Under the pieces are notes generated by a model. That model saw nothing but the letters and a program-made list of their open reading frames with translations. It did not search any database and had not been told where the DNA came from. This document shows positions 23,070 through 35,760 of a stretch of 64,000 nt of DNA, one piece after another. The position numbers and the translations under genes were made by a program. The stretch spans positions 682,001 to 746,000 of the forward strand of contig VTFK01000147.1 in the NCBI GenBank assembly GCA_009617715.1, read 5' to 3'. The first letter of the stretch is position 1; every line of letters starts with the position of its first letter. Source of the stretch: Plectrocnemia conspersa (lineage: Eukaryota > Arthropoda > Insecta > Trichoptera > Polycentropodidae).

Positions 23070-25543
23070 ATTTACTTTTCTGGACTGTGATATGTTAATT
23101 TTGTTGAATTATATTAAAATGCAATATAAAAATTAATCTTCATTTAAATATACTTTTATCTAATATTGGGTTAAATTTTATAATCTGAAACAACACAAAA
23201 CACAAAAGTAATAAAATTAACTGAAAGTTTTCTATATTAATTACCCAGGGAAAATAGAGAAACAAAATATATTATAAATCAGTTTCCTTATAGGAAATTT
23301 AGTATGCAGTTTGAGATTAGAATATTAAAATATAAAACTGCTTCAATTTGGGCTTGTAAAGAAAATGTAAATGTTTGAGTTACACGATTGTGAGTTTCTG
23401 ACTAATCAATATATATCAGTAAAACAATTTATGACAGACTATTGCTACTACTGTTAGTGCTTCTCGAAATGAGTTCTTGCAAACCCCTTCATACGTCTTC
23501 TGCGAGTATCTTGTATGAAAGGGAAGAGGCTTTATTGAATTAATTAGGCCACATGTTTAAACTAAAAGAGCGTGAGAAAAAACTTATCGCCTATTAAGCG
23601 TTAAAAGCGTCATAGACAAAATGCTATTAGTCTTTACAACACACCGACAAGTTGTTATTTTGCAGATCTTCCGTTGTAACCTCACAGGCGTTAAGGATAA
23701 TACGTTACAACGGGGTAAATCTGAATAAGTCGAGATAAAACTTGGTAAGTCAATCAAACATAATGAATACCTACAAGTATTAACCACCAGACAAAGTATG
23801 GGAATCGGTGGTACATATTTAATTTATAATAAATTATTATATGTATTACAATTTACAATTAATAGATGTCACTTTGCAGCTGGGGCCAGTTTTTTCAATG
23901 ATAGCGCATTTTTGTTAATAAAAAATTGAATCTGTTACCGTGACTCGAATCAGTGGCCTCTAGGTTACCAGCTTAGACCTTGGGGACTTTTTGAAGCTTT
24001 CCCAATCTGTATTTTTGCTGGTGAGAGTTGGTCTAATTTCTCTCTTAGTTATTCCATCACTAAAAGTCAATCACTGTTGAATGATCAGAACTCAGCTCAA
24101 GGCTCCCTTCTATATATAGGTAGCTGTTTACCACCTATCTGAAAATAAAGAAGTCAAGGAGGTCTGTCATATTTTCGGATCAGTGAGCCAATGGATAAGT
24201 TTACCAGTTATATGAAAATCGCATTTTAATTCCCTTATCGCATTTATAAATTTAACATAAATAATGGTAATGGCTTTTGTATCACTTGTCCGTTTTCTGT
24301 GATCTTTCCAACTTTGTTTACCACATTTATAATTTTAAAGTTCTTCTGTTGCAATTTTCAATCAACTCAAATTCAATTTCCTTCGGTAGGGATAAAGGGT
24401 CAAGATTTGTAGCCATTACTTTTATTGGTCTTGATTGTTAACTTTCATAGGTGTGTCATTGTTGTTTTGTTTCGTTCGTGAGTCCTGTTAAAGTTCTATA
24501 TCAAACCAGAGACCCTAATGATAAAAATATTCTAAATAATAAAGAGCAACAATGTACAGATGAGCGCAATAGACTCGATATTATCATAATGAAAAAATAT
24601 ATTTATATTATAATACTATAGTAGTGTCAAATGTGAAGTTTTTTATAATTAAATAAAAGCAAACAAAGAGATTATAAAAAAATGAAAAGGTTCATTAAAA
24701 TATATTTGATTTCCAAAATGTGCCGTTTTATTATAAAACATGAGAAGATCTTTCCGCCGAAAATGTCCCGTATTCGTATATACTAAATCAGGTCACCCTA
24801 TCTTATCTCTCACTCATTATCGTCACTTAATACCCGAGTGAGCGAGAGACACCGTAGGCGACGAATATGCACATTGCGTTACAGGGGAGTAAAACTCAAC
24901 AATTATTTTTATATATATGTACATATGTATATATATATATTTGTTTTAGTTATATTTTAAACTGAAATATTTTCGTAAGGACTGTACTTAGATTACCTTT
25001 TTGTTCGAGAAATAAAAGGATATAAGTCAATAAATTATTTTATTTTTCTTTCAAACATATTTATTTAAGAAGAAAAAAATATGAATAAAATAAAAAGCTT
25101 TATTTATTGTAAAAAAAAAAAATTTATAAACATTTGGAAGAATAAATAATTCAGAAAAAAATCAACAATCACTCTCGCTGTCATCCAAAATCAAGTTCGA
25201 ACGATACGATTTTTTGAAGATCAGCTTCAAAAAATCGTTAAGATCTTCATCACCTTCTGTTCTATTATTATCTTGATTTATTATCTGAGATGGTTCAGCT
25301 CTCTTACTAAATGTATATTTGATTAAGATTTTCCAAATTATAATTTTTATCATTCGAATTTTCTTTATATATTTTTTTATTACTAAAACTTTCAATACTA
25401 ATTGTAGAATTCGGTCGAAATTCTTGGTATTACTAGCTCTTCTGGTATTACTAGCTCTTTCTCATCTAATTCTGCTTTATAATTTATTGTTTTGTTAATA
25501 TCTTCCAATATAATTTTATAAATATATTAGTTCTATATACATA
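23070..25543. other. Intergenic with LINE debris and low-complexity DNA
   Basis: No gene is supported. A degraded LINE fragment lies at 23955-24480 on the minus strand. At about 24802-24851 TCTCTCACTC pairs with GAGTGAGCGAGAGA to form a hairpin of about 10 bp. A TA-rich microsatellite lies at about 24910-24942. A 77-codon open frame at 25162-25395 (-) is Lys/Ile-rich and looks accidental. Confidence 0.45.
23955..24480 (-). mobile_element. Degraded Jockey-like LINE, endonuclease end
   Basis: Read on the minus strand, DLLDFFIF near 24160 and LSSDHSTVI near 24090 match the C-terminus of Jockey-type endonuclease domains. After a 1-nt frameshift, TFSDGITKREIRPTLTSKN continues at about 24066-24010. 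Stops and shifts show it is dead. The same segment recurs in the fragment at 49790-51055 (REIRLTFTNKTTD), so both belong to one family. Confidence 0.6.
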
Positions 25544-25833
25544 CAGTGAAACCTCGCTTAACGAGCATAATTAGTCGTAGAATCTTACTCGTTAAGCGAA
25601 ACAATTTAAAATACGATAATGCCTAGCAGAAAGTTTAGTTTAACAGCTAGTTAACCGATGACAGCTAAATATCTTACGCTCACATGCCTTATTACTGAAC
25701 GGTTTCAACATAATCCAGAAATTCCCGGCACTCCTCGTTACACGTTATGCGAAACGACGCTCATTAAGCGAGTCAATTTTTACAATTTGTTTTGTTTGTT
25801 ATGAGATTTTGCTCGTTAAGCGAGGTTCCACTG
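25544..25833. mobile_element. Pogo/Tigger-like MITE
   Basis: This 290-bp element has 23-bp terminal inverted repeats: CAGTGAAACCTCGCTTAACG at the left end, and the complement of CAGTGGAACCTCGCTTAACG at the right end. It is flanked by TA dinucleotides at 25542-25543 and 25834-25835, as for Tc1/mariner-pogo insertions. Shorter copies of the CTCGTTAAGCGA core occur inside it. There is no coding capacity. It lies 262 bp downstream of the last readable exon of chitinase B, where a linker/CBM14 exon would be expected. Confidence 0.85.
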
Positions 25834-26094
25834 TATATTATCTCTAAAGAATAGCTTACGTTTGCAGAGTTCGTTGGAATTATAGAAGTAAATGTAGAAT
25901 TTAAAACAAGCGCTTCTATACATTTAGTTAAAAAATAATCTTGCTCTAGATCCTGGCACAAATTCTTGTCCCGTGTAACCGGGATATTTAATATTTTGTG
26001 TAGGTAAGCTTGAGCCCTGCTAAGTATAATAAAAATATTAAATTGTAATAAGTAATGTGAAATAATAAAAAAATAATTAATTACTCCGCTAAGT

Positions 26095-27853
26095 TCGTTT
26101 TTAATGGTAGAAATAAGTGGGAATTTGCCATTGCCGCATGATCCTCTGAAATCGTCTGTATCTATTGTCCAAACCATAGCACCACCCAAATTCATTTTTT
26201 TTACAAAGTCAATCTTTCTTTTCACTGATTCTGTATTGTCGTAGCTGAACCATCGGCCATGTAAGGAACCATTGCTTCATCATCCCAAAACGTTTGAGCT
26301 TGTCTGTCTTTTAAGCAGATCTAGAAATGTTAAATATTATAGGTATTATTTGAATATCTATATTCGAAGAACATATTGGAAATTTTGCATTGCATAATAT
26401 TAATCATCAATATAAGTGCTTAATATGATACATTGTTCAAGTCTATAATTATGTATTAATGTATTAACTTTTGTATTTTGTAATAAATGTTTGTGAAAGT
26501 CAAAATATATTTACTTCATTATATCCCATCGTTCCAGCTTCAGAAATATATTCTCCTGCGCTTCCTGCGCCCGAAGCAGTACATTTAGGCTTTAAGCAAT
26601 TCGAAGGTATTTTGAAAGTTCTTCCATATGTACCAATACCTAAGACTATTTTTTCTGACGGCGCTCCTTGATTAATCAAAGATTTTATGGTACTTTCCTT
26701 TGTTGCGTAATGTATAGATGTGTTTATTATATGTTATATTAAATAATCAATGCACAATTAATTTACTTACTACATTCGAATTAGCAGTATCACCCTCTGA
26801 TGGATACAAAGGTGCATTATGACTGGTTATTGTATATGATGAATCATGGTAATCATAAGTCATGGCATTAATGAAATGCAAGTTTCTATAAAAATCAATA
26901 AGTTAGCACTTACCATAAAATGTTATAAAGAGAAAGAAAATTCCTTTTCACTTTGAAATCTCAGCTATGTTATATGATGTTTTGTGTAATTGTTCTCCAG
27001 CGCCAATTGCAGCAGTAACCAACAAGCCATGAGCATCAAACTTTTCTCTCAATTCTCTGCACCAAGAAGAAAACGTTTCGACGTCGACTGGTTCTCCGCC
27101 TCGGCTATTTGGATATTCCCAATCTAAATCAAGACCGTCAAAGTTGTGCTGGTGTAAAAAGTTGACAGCGTCTTGAACGAAAATTTTCCTATTTTCTGGA
27201 TCTCTCAATAACTGCATAATAAACATGATTTACAATTTAATACATACAAATAAAAAAATAAATATTACCTTAGAATATTTAATTGACCCATCGTTCCATC
27301 CGCCAATAGCCACAAGAACTTTTAAATTAGGGTTGCCCTTCTTTAAATTTGTAAGTCTTTGGAAGCCACCTAAAAGTTAATATAACGACGAATAATTAAA
27401 TGTGAATTATTTATATCTATATTACACTGAAACTAAGCTGTAATTTTAATGTAATATATATTCCAATCAATATCGTAAAAATATAGTACAATTATTTTAA
27501 CAATTATCCAGAATATATAAGAAAACAAATACCTTTGCCATAATTATCTGCTAAATCTTGAAAAGGATCCAAAACTTTTATTTTGGAATCATCGCCTAGT
27601 CCTACAAAGCTGTAAATTATATGGGTACAAAGCATAGGATCAATATCTTCTATCTTCATATTTCATGGTGCAGGTCGATAGGAACTCCATGATGCATAAT
27701 AGCACACAACGCGTTCTGAAATTTTTTTTTTAAATATTAGCAAATAGCATAACATATAATAAAATACGATGTAATATTATATTCACTTTCAGCTTGCGAT
27801 TTGCAGCATATTATTACTGAGAGAAAAATTACGGTACAAAACAATGTCCTCAT
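26095..27853 (-). pseudogene. Chitinase B: GH18 pseudogene
   Basis: Seven exon remnants on the minus strand line up with chitinase A: 27787-27853, 27533-27715, 27269-27369, 26952-27211, 26771-26885, 26515-26697 and 26095-26320. Exons 1-4 keep A/C-like sizes (183, 101 and 260 bp for exons 2-4). A signal peptide (MRTLFCTVIFLSVIICC) and the catalytic [11 protein letters not shown] motif remain. Two lesions break it. A TGA at 27663-27665 in exon 2 replaces the Gly codon of RPGDGKF. A frameshift near 26258-26262 in exon 7 destroys the reading just after MADG; the later MVWTIDTDDF is in another frame. Microhomology (GATGG...TGG) suggests a 7-bp deletion. No CBM14 exon is readable downstream, where a MITE sits. 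The good motif preservation implies recent inactivation. Confidence 0.85.
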
Positions 27854-30723
27854 TGTGAATTATAAATGCAAAAGTAAAATGATTCATATCTAAAAAAATT
27901 AAATTGTATTTGTAGAAATAATTTTGTATTTTATTACCGTTACTAAAATTCATAACATGTGTTGACGGTAATAAATTAGTTAACGTTTATAAAAGCGCAA
28001 AAAATCATACATAAATTATACCAATTAAACACGGATTAAAATTCATTAAACCATTAACCTATAAATAAATGTGACATAGAAACAGTATTTGTATAGATTA
28101 CTGTTAAGCTTTTAAATCAATCTGTACGTAAATACATTAAAACATTTGGTAAGATTTTACAAAAAATATATGTTTGTGAAATATAAAATAATATATATAC
28201 ATATATGTATATATATAGTTTAAAAGTTATTTTATTATTTGAAAAAAATATTTAGATAGAAGAAATAAGTAAACTTATGATAACCAACAAAAAATAATAA
28301 AAAACGTGATATAATGTTTACAACGTTTAAAACACTGATAGTAATTGTGATACTAAAATGTATCGTGAAATTAAAATTGAGAGGAAAAACAAAATAATAA
28401 TAGCGGCCACAGTAGAATTTCACACGAGAACCACTGATCTAAACTATAGAAAGGGAAAGGAACGGAAAAACTAAATGCTCTTAAAAAGTAAAAATGTCAA
28501 ATAATAGATTTTCTTTTTAATTATCTCTACTCTGTATTACTTTTTTGGAATTTAGCATATTATAGTATGTTAGTGCAAGTGTATATTGTATCAGTTTTGA
28601 TCGGTTCACACACCTTGTCCAATACTTTGATACTTTGACTGTCACAAATATTATTAATGATATGTATCTAAATTTCCTGTCGCTATTTTTTTACATATAT
28701 TCGTACATAGTAATTACATGATTTGATGAGACAACCGTCATCAAAACATCAAAAATTGTGTCACTAGTTAAATTGTTATCAAAATTTATTATAAAAACAA
28801 AGTTTGTTTTCAGAGTCTACGAGATAAGCTAATCACATATTCGTTAATACCAATAATTCCATCGAATGTGATTATTTTTTTATAATCTCGTACAACAACA
28901 ACGAGGACAAAAATATGAATACTTTAATCCCTACAATCAACTGGAATGCAATTATTGATTTAACTAATCAAAAAACAACTTAAGTAAATTATATAATTAA
29001 TTTTTTATTGTAAATATTATAATTGACACAAATCAAACAAAAATGCACAAATTTGCTGTAAATATAGCCTTTCAGCACACATTTGCTGGAAATATAGCCT
29101 TTTATTATATAATAATAGGTCTTTATTCGTTATTAGTCCAAGTTACGTCGTATTATTTAACATTTTACTTTAGACTATGTTTTTTTAATTATTTTTAATC
29201 GCCAGTACTTCGTTCGTGACAGTGTAACATATAATCGACAATGAGAAAAGCAATCATCGGTGAGCTGATGGTTCTTAAAACTGTCACAGCAAATATGAAT
29301 TAATAATTAAATCACTTTGGATTGGAAAGATAAATCAAAAGAGAATAAAAATATTCTCATCATTATTGTTATCTCAATCATACATGCGAAATAATACTTA
29401 GTTGGCTTATTTTTCCTGTAATATCTTGTCATTAAGTAAAATGAACGCGCTGATACTGAGATCGTCTCTTGAATCGAGATATTGTTAGGGACTTGTTTTT
29501 AAAAGATTATGGTTCTTTAAAACTTATTCATTGGTACACAAATCAGCACATTTATGTAAAGATTCGAAATGTAATCACAATATAAACAGATTTGGGACTA
29601 TCTACAATTCGAACATACTTTTTGAAACCTTTTATAAAAAATAACAATCAAAGCTAATAAACAGCAATCGAGCCATTGTTACACTAATGAATAATATTAT
29701 TTATGAATACTTAACCATTATGACTGACCTCCAATAACCATTGTAGAAATCGGATAATAGCATACAAAAACTATTGTACAAAAAAATGGCTAAAGAGTGA
29801 GTTTCTCCTTTAAACGATCATAACAGAGAAATGATCACGCCGCCGCAGCCTGCCGGCCTATTTTTTATGATAGGGATGGCTGGCGAAGTGAAAACAAAAG
29901 CAGATATTGACCATTCACTCGACAACCTAAAGTAAAAATACTATGTACAGGGCAGACAAAGAAGAGGGAACATCCATGGCTTCAGTCATGAAGGTTTATT
30001 TATTATAATTGAATTTACCAATCTTTCCTTTATATTTTTTTCAATTTACATCTTAAATGCATATGAACGGTTATTCTTATCTACATCCATCTTTGTATGT
30101 ATGTATATGTATTCTATGCTCACTCGACTATGTTCTCAATATTGGTGTTATGTCTTGAGTGATAAGAACAATATCTTTCATGCCCTCTTATATAACCTAT
30201 ATTTTTAGGACCATTTCCGCTTTAGTTTTACAATCCTAAATTATTTGTGAAAAAATAGATATTTTTTAAGAGAAAGCCCCTAGATATACAAAATATGTAT
30301 ATGCTGTAGAAGGAATTTGTAATGCAGAAAATATTTGTAATTAAAGCGATATCATTTAAAACTTAAATTACTACTGAAAGTACAGACTTGAAATGATAAA
30401 ATAAATACAAATTACTACAAGTAATAAGATTTTTTATATATTTTGTAACTTGATTAAAATATATAATTACATATTTAAGGTGATTTTAAATATTGCCTAA
30501 TACTTATTTTTACAATGACTACACGTCTTTTTAATCTTTCAGTGTTTTGATTAATCTTTTTTCATTAAGCTCGTAAAATTCACCAGTCCATATATTATCT
30601 GAATCTGCGATAGATAAAGATAACAACTGGATAAGTAAGTTGAATCACAAGTAATTAAAATATCAGGTATATAAGAGAAATTAGTAGTTCTAAATCAATT
30701 GCTGACAGCGAAAGTGCTTCAAT
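27854..30723. other. Intergenic between divergent chitinases B and C
   Basis: This is the shared 5' region of B (-) and C (+). It is AT-rich with a TA microsatellite at about 28186-28218. A GC-richer patch (CGCCGCCGCAGCCTGCCGGCC, about 29839-29859) may be a transposon remnant. No gene is supported. The core promoter of chitinase C is at the right end. Confidence 0.45.
30668..30700 (+). promoter_or_regulatory. Core promoter of chitinase C
   Basis: TATATAAG at 30668-30675 is followed by an initiator-like TCAATT whose A is at 30697, 29 nt from the TATA start. The start codon is at 30724, giving a 5' UTR of about 27 nt. The layout matches chitinase A. Confidence 0.55.
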
Positions 30724-32577
30724 ATGAAGGCGGGTATTGTTTCCTTCGCATTGATTTTGGCGTTTGTGTGCTGTGCACAAGCCGAGAGTGAGATTCTAGT
30801 ATTTTTATTAAATATTATTTAAATATTTTATATTATGTAACATAAGTGTATTTTTTTAGAACGCGTTGTGTGCTATTTTGGAACATGGAGCGTTTACAGA
30901 CCTGGTGATGGAAAATTTGATGTTGAAGATGTCGATCCGTTCCTCTGCACTCATGTGATATATAGTTTTGTGGGTCTAGGCGATGATTCCAAAATAAGAA
31001 TTTTAGATCCATGGCAAGACTTAGCTGATGACTATGGCAAAGGTATTTATTTATATAAACACACATACATTTCACTGAAATATTAATAATGGGTAATGTT
31101 ATAATATCTAGACGGTTTCCGAAGATTCACAAATCTGAAGAAAATCAATCCCAACTTGAAGACATTATTGGCTATTGGCGGATGGAATGAAGGATCTACT
31201 AAATATTCTCAAGTAATATTGCATATTTAATAGAATAAGCAAAAGTTAACTATATTTATTATCCATAGAAAATATAATTAAGTTATATCACAGAATTAAA
31301 TTTAAAATGTATTTTTCAAAAAAAACATAGTTAGCATTAATAAGCACGTTTAATTTACAGTTGCTAAGAAACCCTCAAAATAGAAGAATATTCATCCAAG
31401 ATGCTGTAAGCCTCTTGAAGAAGTTCAACTTTGATGGCCTCGATTTGGATTGGGAATACCCCAACCAAAGAGGAGGTATTGCGGAAGACGTAGATACGTT
31501 CACATCTTGGTGTAAAGAGCTAAGAGAAGAGTTTGACAAGCACGGATTATTGGTCACTGCTGCTGTAGCTGCAGCTGAATCATCACACAGTCAATCATAC
31601 AGCATATCTGAGATTTCAAAGTGAGTTATTTTTAAATCGCAAATATTTATATGTTATTAATTTCTTTTGTTATTTTATAGGCATTTAAATTTTATCAATG
31701 TCATGACTTACGACTTCCATGGAGCTTGGGAGAAAGTAACTGGTCACAATGCGCCTCTGCACACATCTCAAGAGGAAATTGGCACACACTTCGAAGAGTG
31801 GAACGTTGAAAAGAGCATAAAGTCTTGGATTGCTCACGGAGCAGATCCAGAAAAATTATTGGTGGGAATCGGTGCCTATGGAAGATCTTTCACACTAGCT
31901 TCATCCACTTGCATAGCACCCAGATGTCCGGCTCCGAGCGCCGGAATCGCTGGACCTTGGACAAGGGAAGCCGGAATGTTGGGATATTATGAAGCATGCT
32001 TGAAAGAAAACCGAGCTCAAATATATTGGGATGATGAAGCAATGGTACCTTACATGGTCGATGGAAATCAATGGATCGGCTACGACAATATTGAATCAGT
32101 AAAAAGGAAGATGGCTTTTGTTAAAGAAATGAATTTGGGTGGTGCTATGGTTTGGAGCATCGATACCGACGATTTCAGAGGAACTTGTGGAAAAGGAAAA
32201 TTCCCTCTCATTTCTACCATGAGAAACGAACTCAACGGGGTAAATTTTTTGTCTCGTTAAACACTATTCTTAATTTATTTATTTAATTATTGTTTTACTA
32301 TTAGGTTCCTAGTATGACAACAACAACAACTACACGTTCTACTACAACTGATAATTCTGGATCATCTGCTGGTCCAACAGTAGCACCCACACCAGAGCCT
32401 ACGGAGGTTTGCAAACACGTCGGCTACAATAGAGATCCTCACGATTGTTCCGTCTTTTACCAATGCACTTTAGTAAATGGAGTGTTTAAACACAGCAGAT
32501 TCCAATGTTCTGCAGATCTATTATTTGACATCGTTTATTCAGTATGCAATTTTAAACATCTAGTAGATTGTTCATGA
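30724..32577 (+). CDS. Chitinase C: secreted GH18 chitinase with CBM14
   Basis: Six exons give 479 residues: 30724-30787, 30860-31042, 31112-31212, 31361-31620, 31681-32239 and 32305-32577. Residues 1-20 are a signal peptide ([17 protein letters not shown]). The GH18 domain has DGLDLDWE at residues 141-148, MTYDFHG and [10 protein letters not shown], all intact. A Thr-rich linker and a six-cysteine CBM14 domain end the protein. It is closest in design to chitinase A. The exon at 31681-32239 joins the stretches that A splits with two introns (after exons 5 and 6), while an extra intron separates the barrel from the linker. It should be an active extracellular chitinase. Confidence 0.92.
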
Positions 32578-34103
32578 AATGTTAAAAAAAATAGAAATAC
32601 GATTCAAGAATCCTAGATAAAGAAAGAGCGTCAATAAAATGATGGTCGATATCTATAAGTGATTATATTGTAAATAAATAAGTATATAGATAAAATATAG
32701 ATAAAATACACAATACACATGTGCAATGTACAATGAAGCTAAGTTAATAAAGATTATAAATATATTACAGAATAGTATAATTTAGGTTTATATCTAACAT
32801 GTTAAAAAATGATATGTATATTTTTAGTTAATTACAACAAAGTCTCATTTTTCTGCAAAAAAATGAATAAATAATATACATACATATATGATTATGATTT
32901 TACACCATAGTCAGTGCGCAACAACATCGTTTAACGAGTGATTATCGCGTTCTTCTAAATTTTTACCCTGTGATTTGTCGTTTTCCGTGGAGGGTGTGCC
33001 GATAAGTGTAAGCACACAGGGCATTATTGATTTGTTGTTCTCGAGATTATCGAGATTTTATATCTTATCGACCCTTTGAAAATGGCTTCTGTGAATATCA
33101 ATAAGTTTTATCTAAGATTTTGTGTGGAATTTTAATCCAAAAAGGATCAGTAAATCATTTGAAAACTGGGTTTAAAACGTTTTACCGCAACATATTATAT
33201 TTATTGTCAAATCTGAGCTAACAAGACCTTTTTGTATACGTAACCATGAACATTAATAGTTGCGGTCAAAAAATTTCTATAACCTATGGCAGAGACGGCC
33301 AACGTGTTTAGGATTGCGATCGACTATATTTTTTTCTGACACTGCAATCGACTTATTTTAATTTTAGGAGTTGAGTGATTTTTTTATATATATGATGTTT
33401 TCAAGTAGTGAATTTGCTCTCAGAAAAAACTGATAAATCGTTCGTAAAGAAGCAATTGTTGCAGCAGTAAATAGCTCTATTGGCTTTGACATCTCTTGTT
33501 GCGTAATTAATCCAGATTTTGGTTCTATATTGCTTAGTTATATATTTAATATTTAAACCGATTGTGAACATGTATCTTTATTGCAATTCATGCTCATAAA
33601 AATACTTTTTTCCAATTCATTCTCGTTAAAAGACCACGAGCCTCATTTACGGATATTACATAAACTTATTAAATATTCTTCAAGGATTTCTACTGCTCCT
33701 AAAAGTTGTTTTAATAGAAATTTAGCGAATAAAACATTTCACTAAATATCATACTTCGTTAACTGTTTTATTCACGAAATTTTAAAATCCTTATAATCCA
33801 AAGATAACATATTTCGCTTCTCCTTACCGACTTTTATGCATGGGTATATTAAGTAATGGGTTTAAGAGCGAACTAAGAATATGAATTCTCAATACTCTAT
33901 AAATTAAAGTTTTGGTTAAATACAGGGAATTAAGGCGAATAATAGCTAAAACAACTTATTAATATACAATAAGATAAATTATTTATATTCGATTAAAAAT
34001 ATTATGTTTCATACATAATAAACATAAAACCGATTAAATCACAGTAATTTGAGCATCGATTCACAGAATTTATTCGTATATATCCAGAAAATCCAGCCTA
34101 GAT
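32578..34103. other. Intergenic between chitinases C and D
   Basis: The two genes converge here and their 3' ends flank this stretch. It is AT-rich and no gene, RNA or clear transposon end is visible. Confidence 0.45.
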
Positions 34104-35661
34104 TCAACCCATCATGCCTTTCTTCAAAATGGTTAGTAGTGGATTCTTGATTCCGAATCTTCCGTTGAAGTCATCCGTGTCGATGCTCCATGCCATCGCA
34201 CCTCCTAGATCATTCGCTTTAATGTAATCGACCTAGAATAAATATATAAAAAATAAACGCTTAGCTCTATTTTATCATTGTTTATAATTTATAATACTTT
34301 ACCTTCAGTTGCATCGATTTCTCGTTATCGTAGCTGACCCATTGGGTGCCAAGAGCTAAGTAAGGTACCATAGACTCTTCGTCGAAGAATGAAAGAGCAT
34401 TTGTATTCTTTTCCATAGCGCAGATCTCATGATATCCTAGCATTCCAGCTTCTCCTGTCATCACGCCGGCGTTTCCAGGGCCGGATGTAGGACACTTGGG
34501 CTTTACGCAGCTCTTGTCCTTCAAAGTGAAAGATCTGCCATAGAGTCCAACACCCAGAATCAACTTCTCTTTCGGTAATCCGTGTTTAAGCCACGCTTTG
34601 ACACTTGCATCAACACAGAGATTAGCTGCTGGAGTATCAATGTCGCTTTTTAGTGGATATAGAGGAGCGTTGTGGCCAGCTTCCGACTCCCAAGAACCGT
34701 GGAAGTCGTACATCATGACATTAATGAAATCCAAATATCTAGAAAAAATAATTATTAAGATTTGTATTACAAATATAATGGATTATGGTTAATTGATTAA
34801 TAATTAGATATTGAGATTTACAACAATAATGAAACACGTATTTATTGTTTTTGTAGATAATTTGATAGCTTAAATAGAACAATGCGCAACTTAAATGTTT
34901 ATCATATTACTGACTTGCAAATGGAAGGAACGTCGTATGATGTGGAGAAAGACGACTCTGCAGCTGGAACTGCAGCAGTAAGCAAGAAACCGTGTTTATC
35001 GAACTCGGCTCTCATCTCTTTAATCCATTCTACATAGTTTTGAACATCAGCTGGAATACCTCCCCTCTGATTTGGGTACTCCCAGTCAAGATCTAGACCG
35101 TCGAATCCATGGGTCTTTAAAAATATAGCCACGTCTTGGACGAATTTAGTACGATTAGACGGAACGGCTAAAAGCTATAGAACAAAACGTTTAAAACCAA
35201 CTAAACAGTATTTAATAGTTAAGAATAAATTACCAACCCTCGAATATTTCTCTGAACCTTCATTCCATCCACCGATAGCAATCAAGGTTTTCAATTTAGG
35301 GTTCACCTTCTTCAGTTCATTAAATTTGCGGAAACCGTCTGTAAACGATATTTTTTTATTAAGACTATCATAAAATAATATTAATATAATCGAAATACCT
35401 TTTCCATATCCATCAGGTAGATCCGCCCACGCATCCAACGATTTAATAGTACAATCGTCGGCTAAACCAGTGAACGCATAAACCAAATGGGTAAAAAGCA
35501 TTGGGTCGATATGTTCAATATCAAAAGCTCCACCCTCGGGCCTGTAGCAAGCCCATCTACCCAAATATCCCACTACCTTTTCTAAATTACATAATAAATT
35601 CTATAGCATAAATAGTATTTTTTTAATATTAAAATTTTATTTAATGCTACTTACTGGACAT
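34104..35661 (-). CDS. Chitinase D: leaderless, CBM-less GH18 chitinase
   Basis: Six exons on the minus strand give 371 residues: 35655-35661, 35399-35581, 35238-35338, 34915-35174, 34303-34738 and 34104-34232. The first exon holds only ATG TCC A, and the protein begins MSKKVVGYLGRW, directly at the first barrel strand. No signal peptide is present and no upstream in-frame ATG exists. A TATA box about 95 nt upstream supports this start. DGLDLDWE at residues 122-129, MMYDFHG and [10 protein letters not shown] are intact. The gene stops just after the barrel, with no linker or CBM14. Chitin hydrolysis is expected, but where the protein acts is unclear (cytosol or unconventional secretion). An intron just before VDYIKAND is shared with E and F but absent from A and C. 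Confidence 0.9.
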
Positions 35662-35726
35662 TTCGAAATCGACGATTAGCTTCGCTTTTACGAAAGGGGA
35701 AATGAGTTCTCGGAGTATCCGGGAAC

Positions 35727-35760
35727 ACTAAATTCGATTAAAAATATCATTCTTTTTATA
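35727..35760 (-). promoter_or_regulatory. Core promoter of chitinase D
   Basis: On the minus strand TATAAAAAG lies at 35752-35760. An initiator-like TTAGTG follows about 28 nt downstream. The start codon is at 35661. Confidence 0.45.

Noticed and set aside
25162..25395. 77-codon minus-strand open frame
   Set aside because: It is low-complexity Lys/Ile-rich and intergenic, with no family resemblance or promoter.
25773..26094. Open frame extending chitinase B downstream through the MITE
   Set aside because: It is intron-derived read-through past a GTAATT donor and lacks CBM14 cysteines in register.
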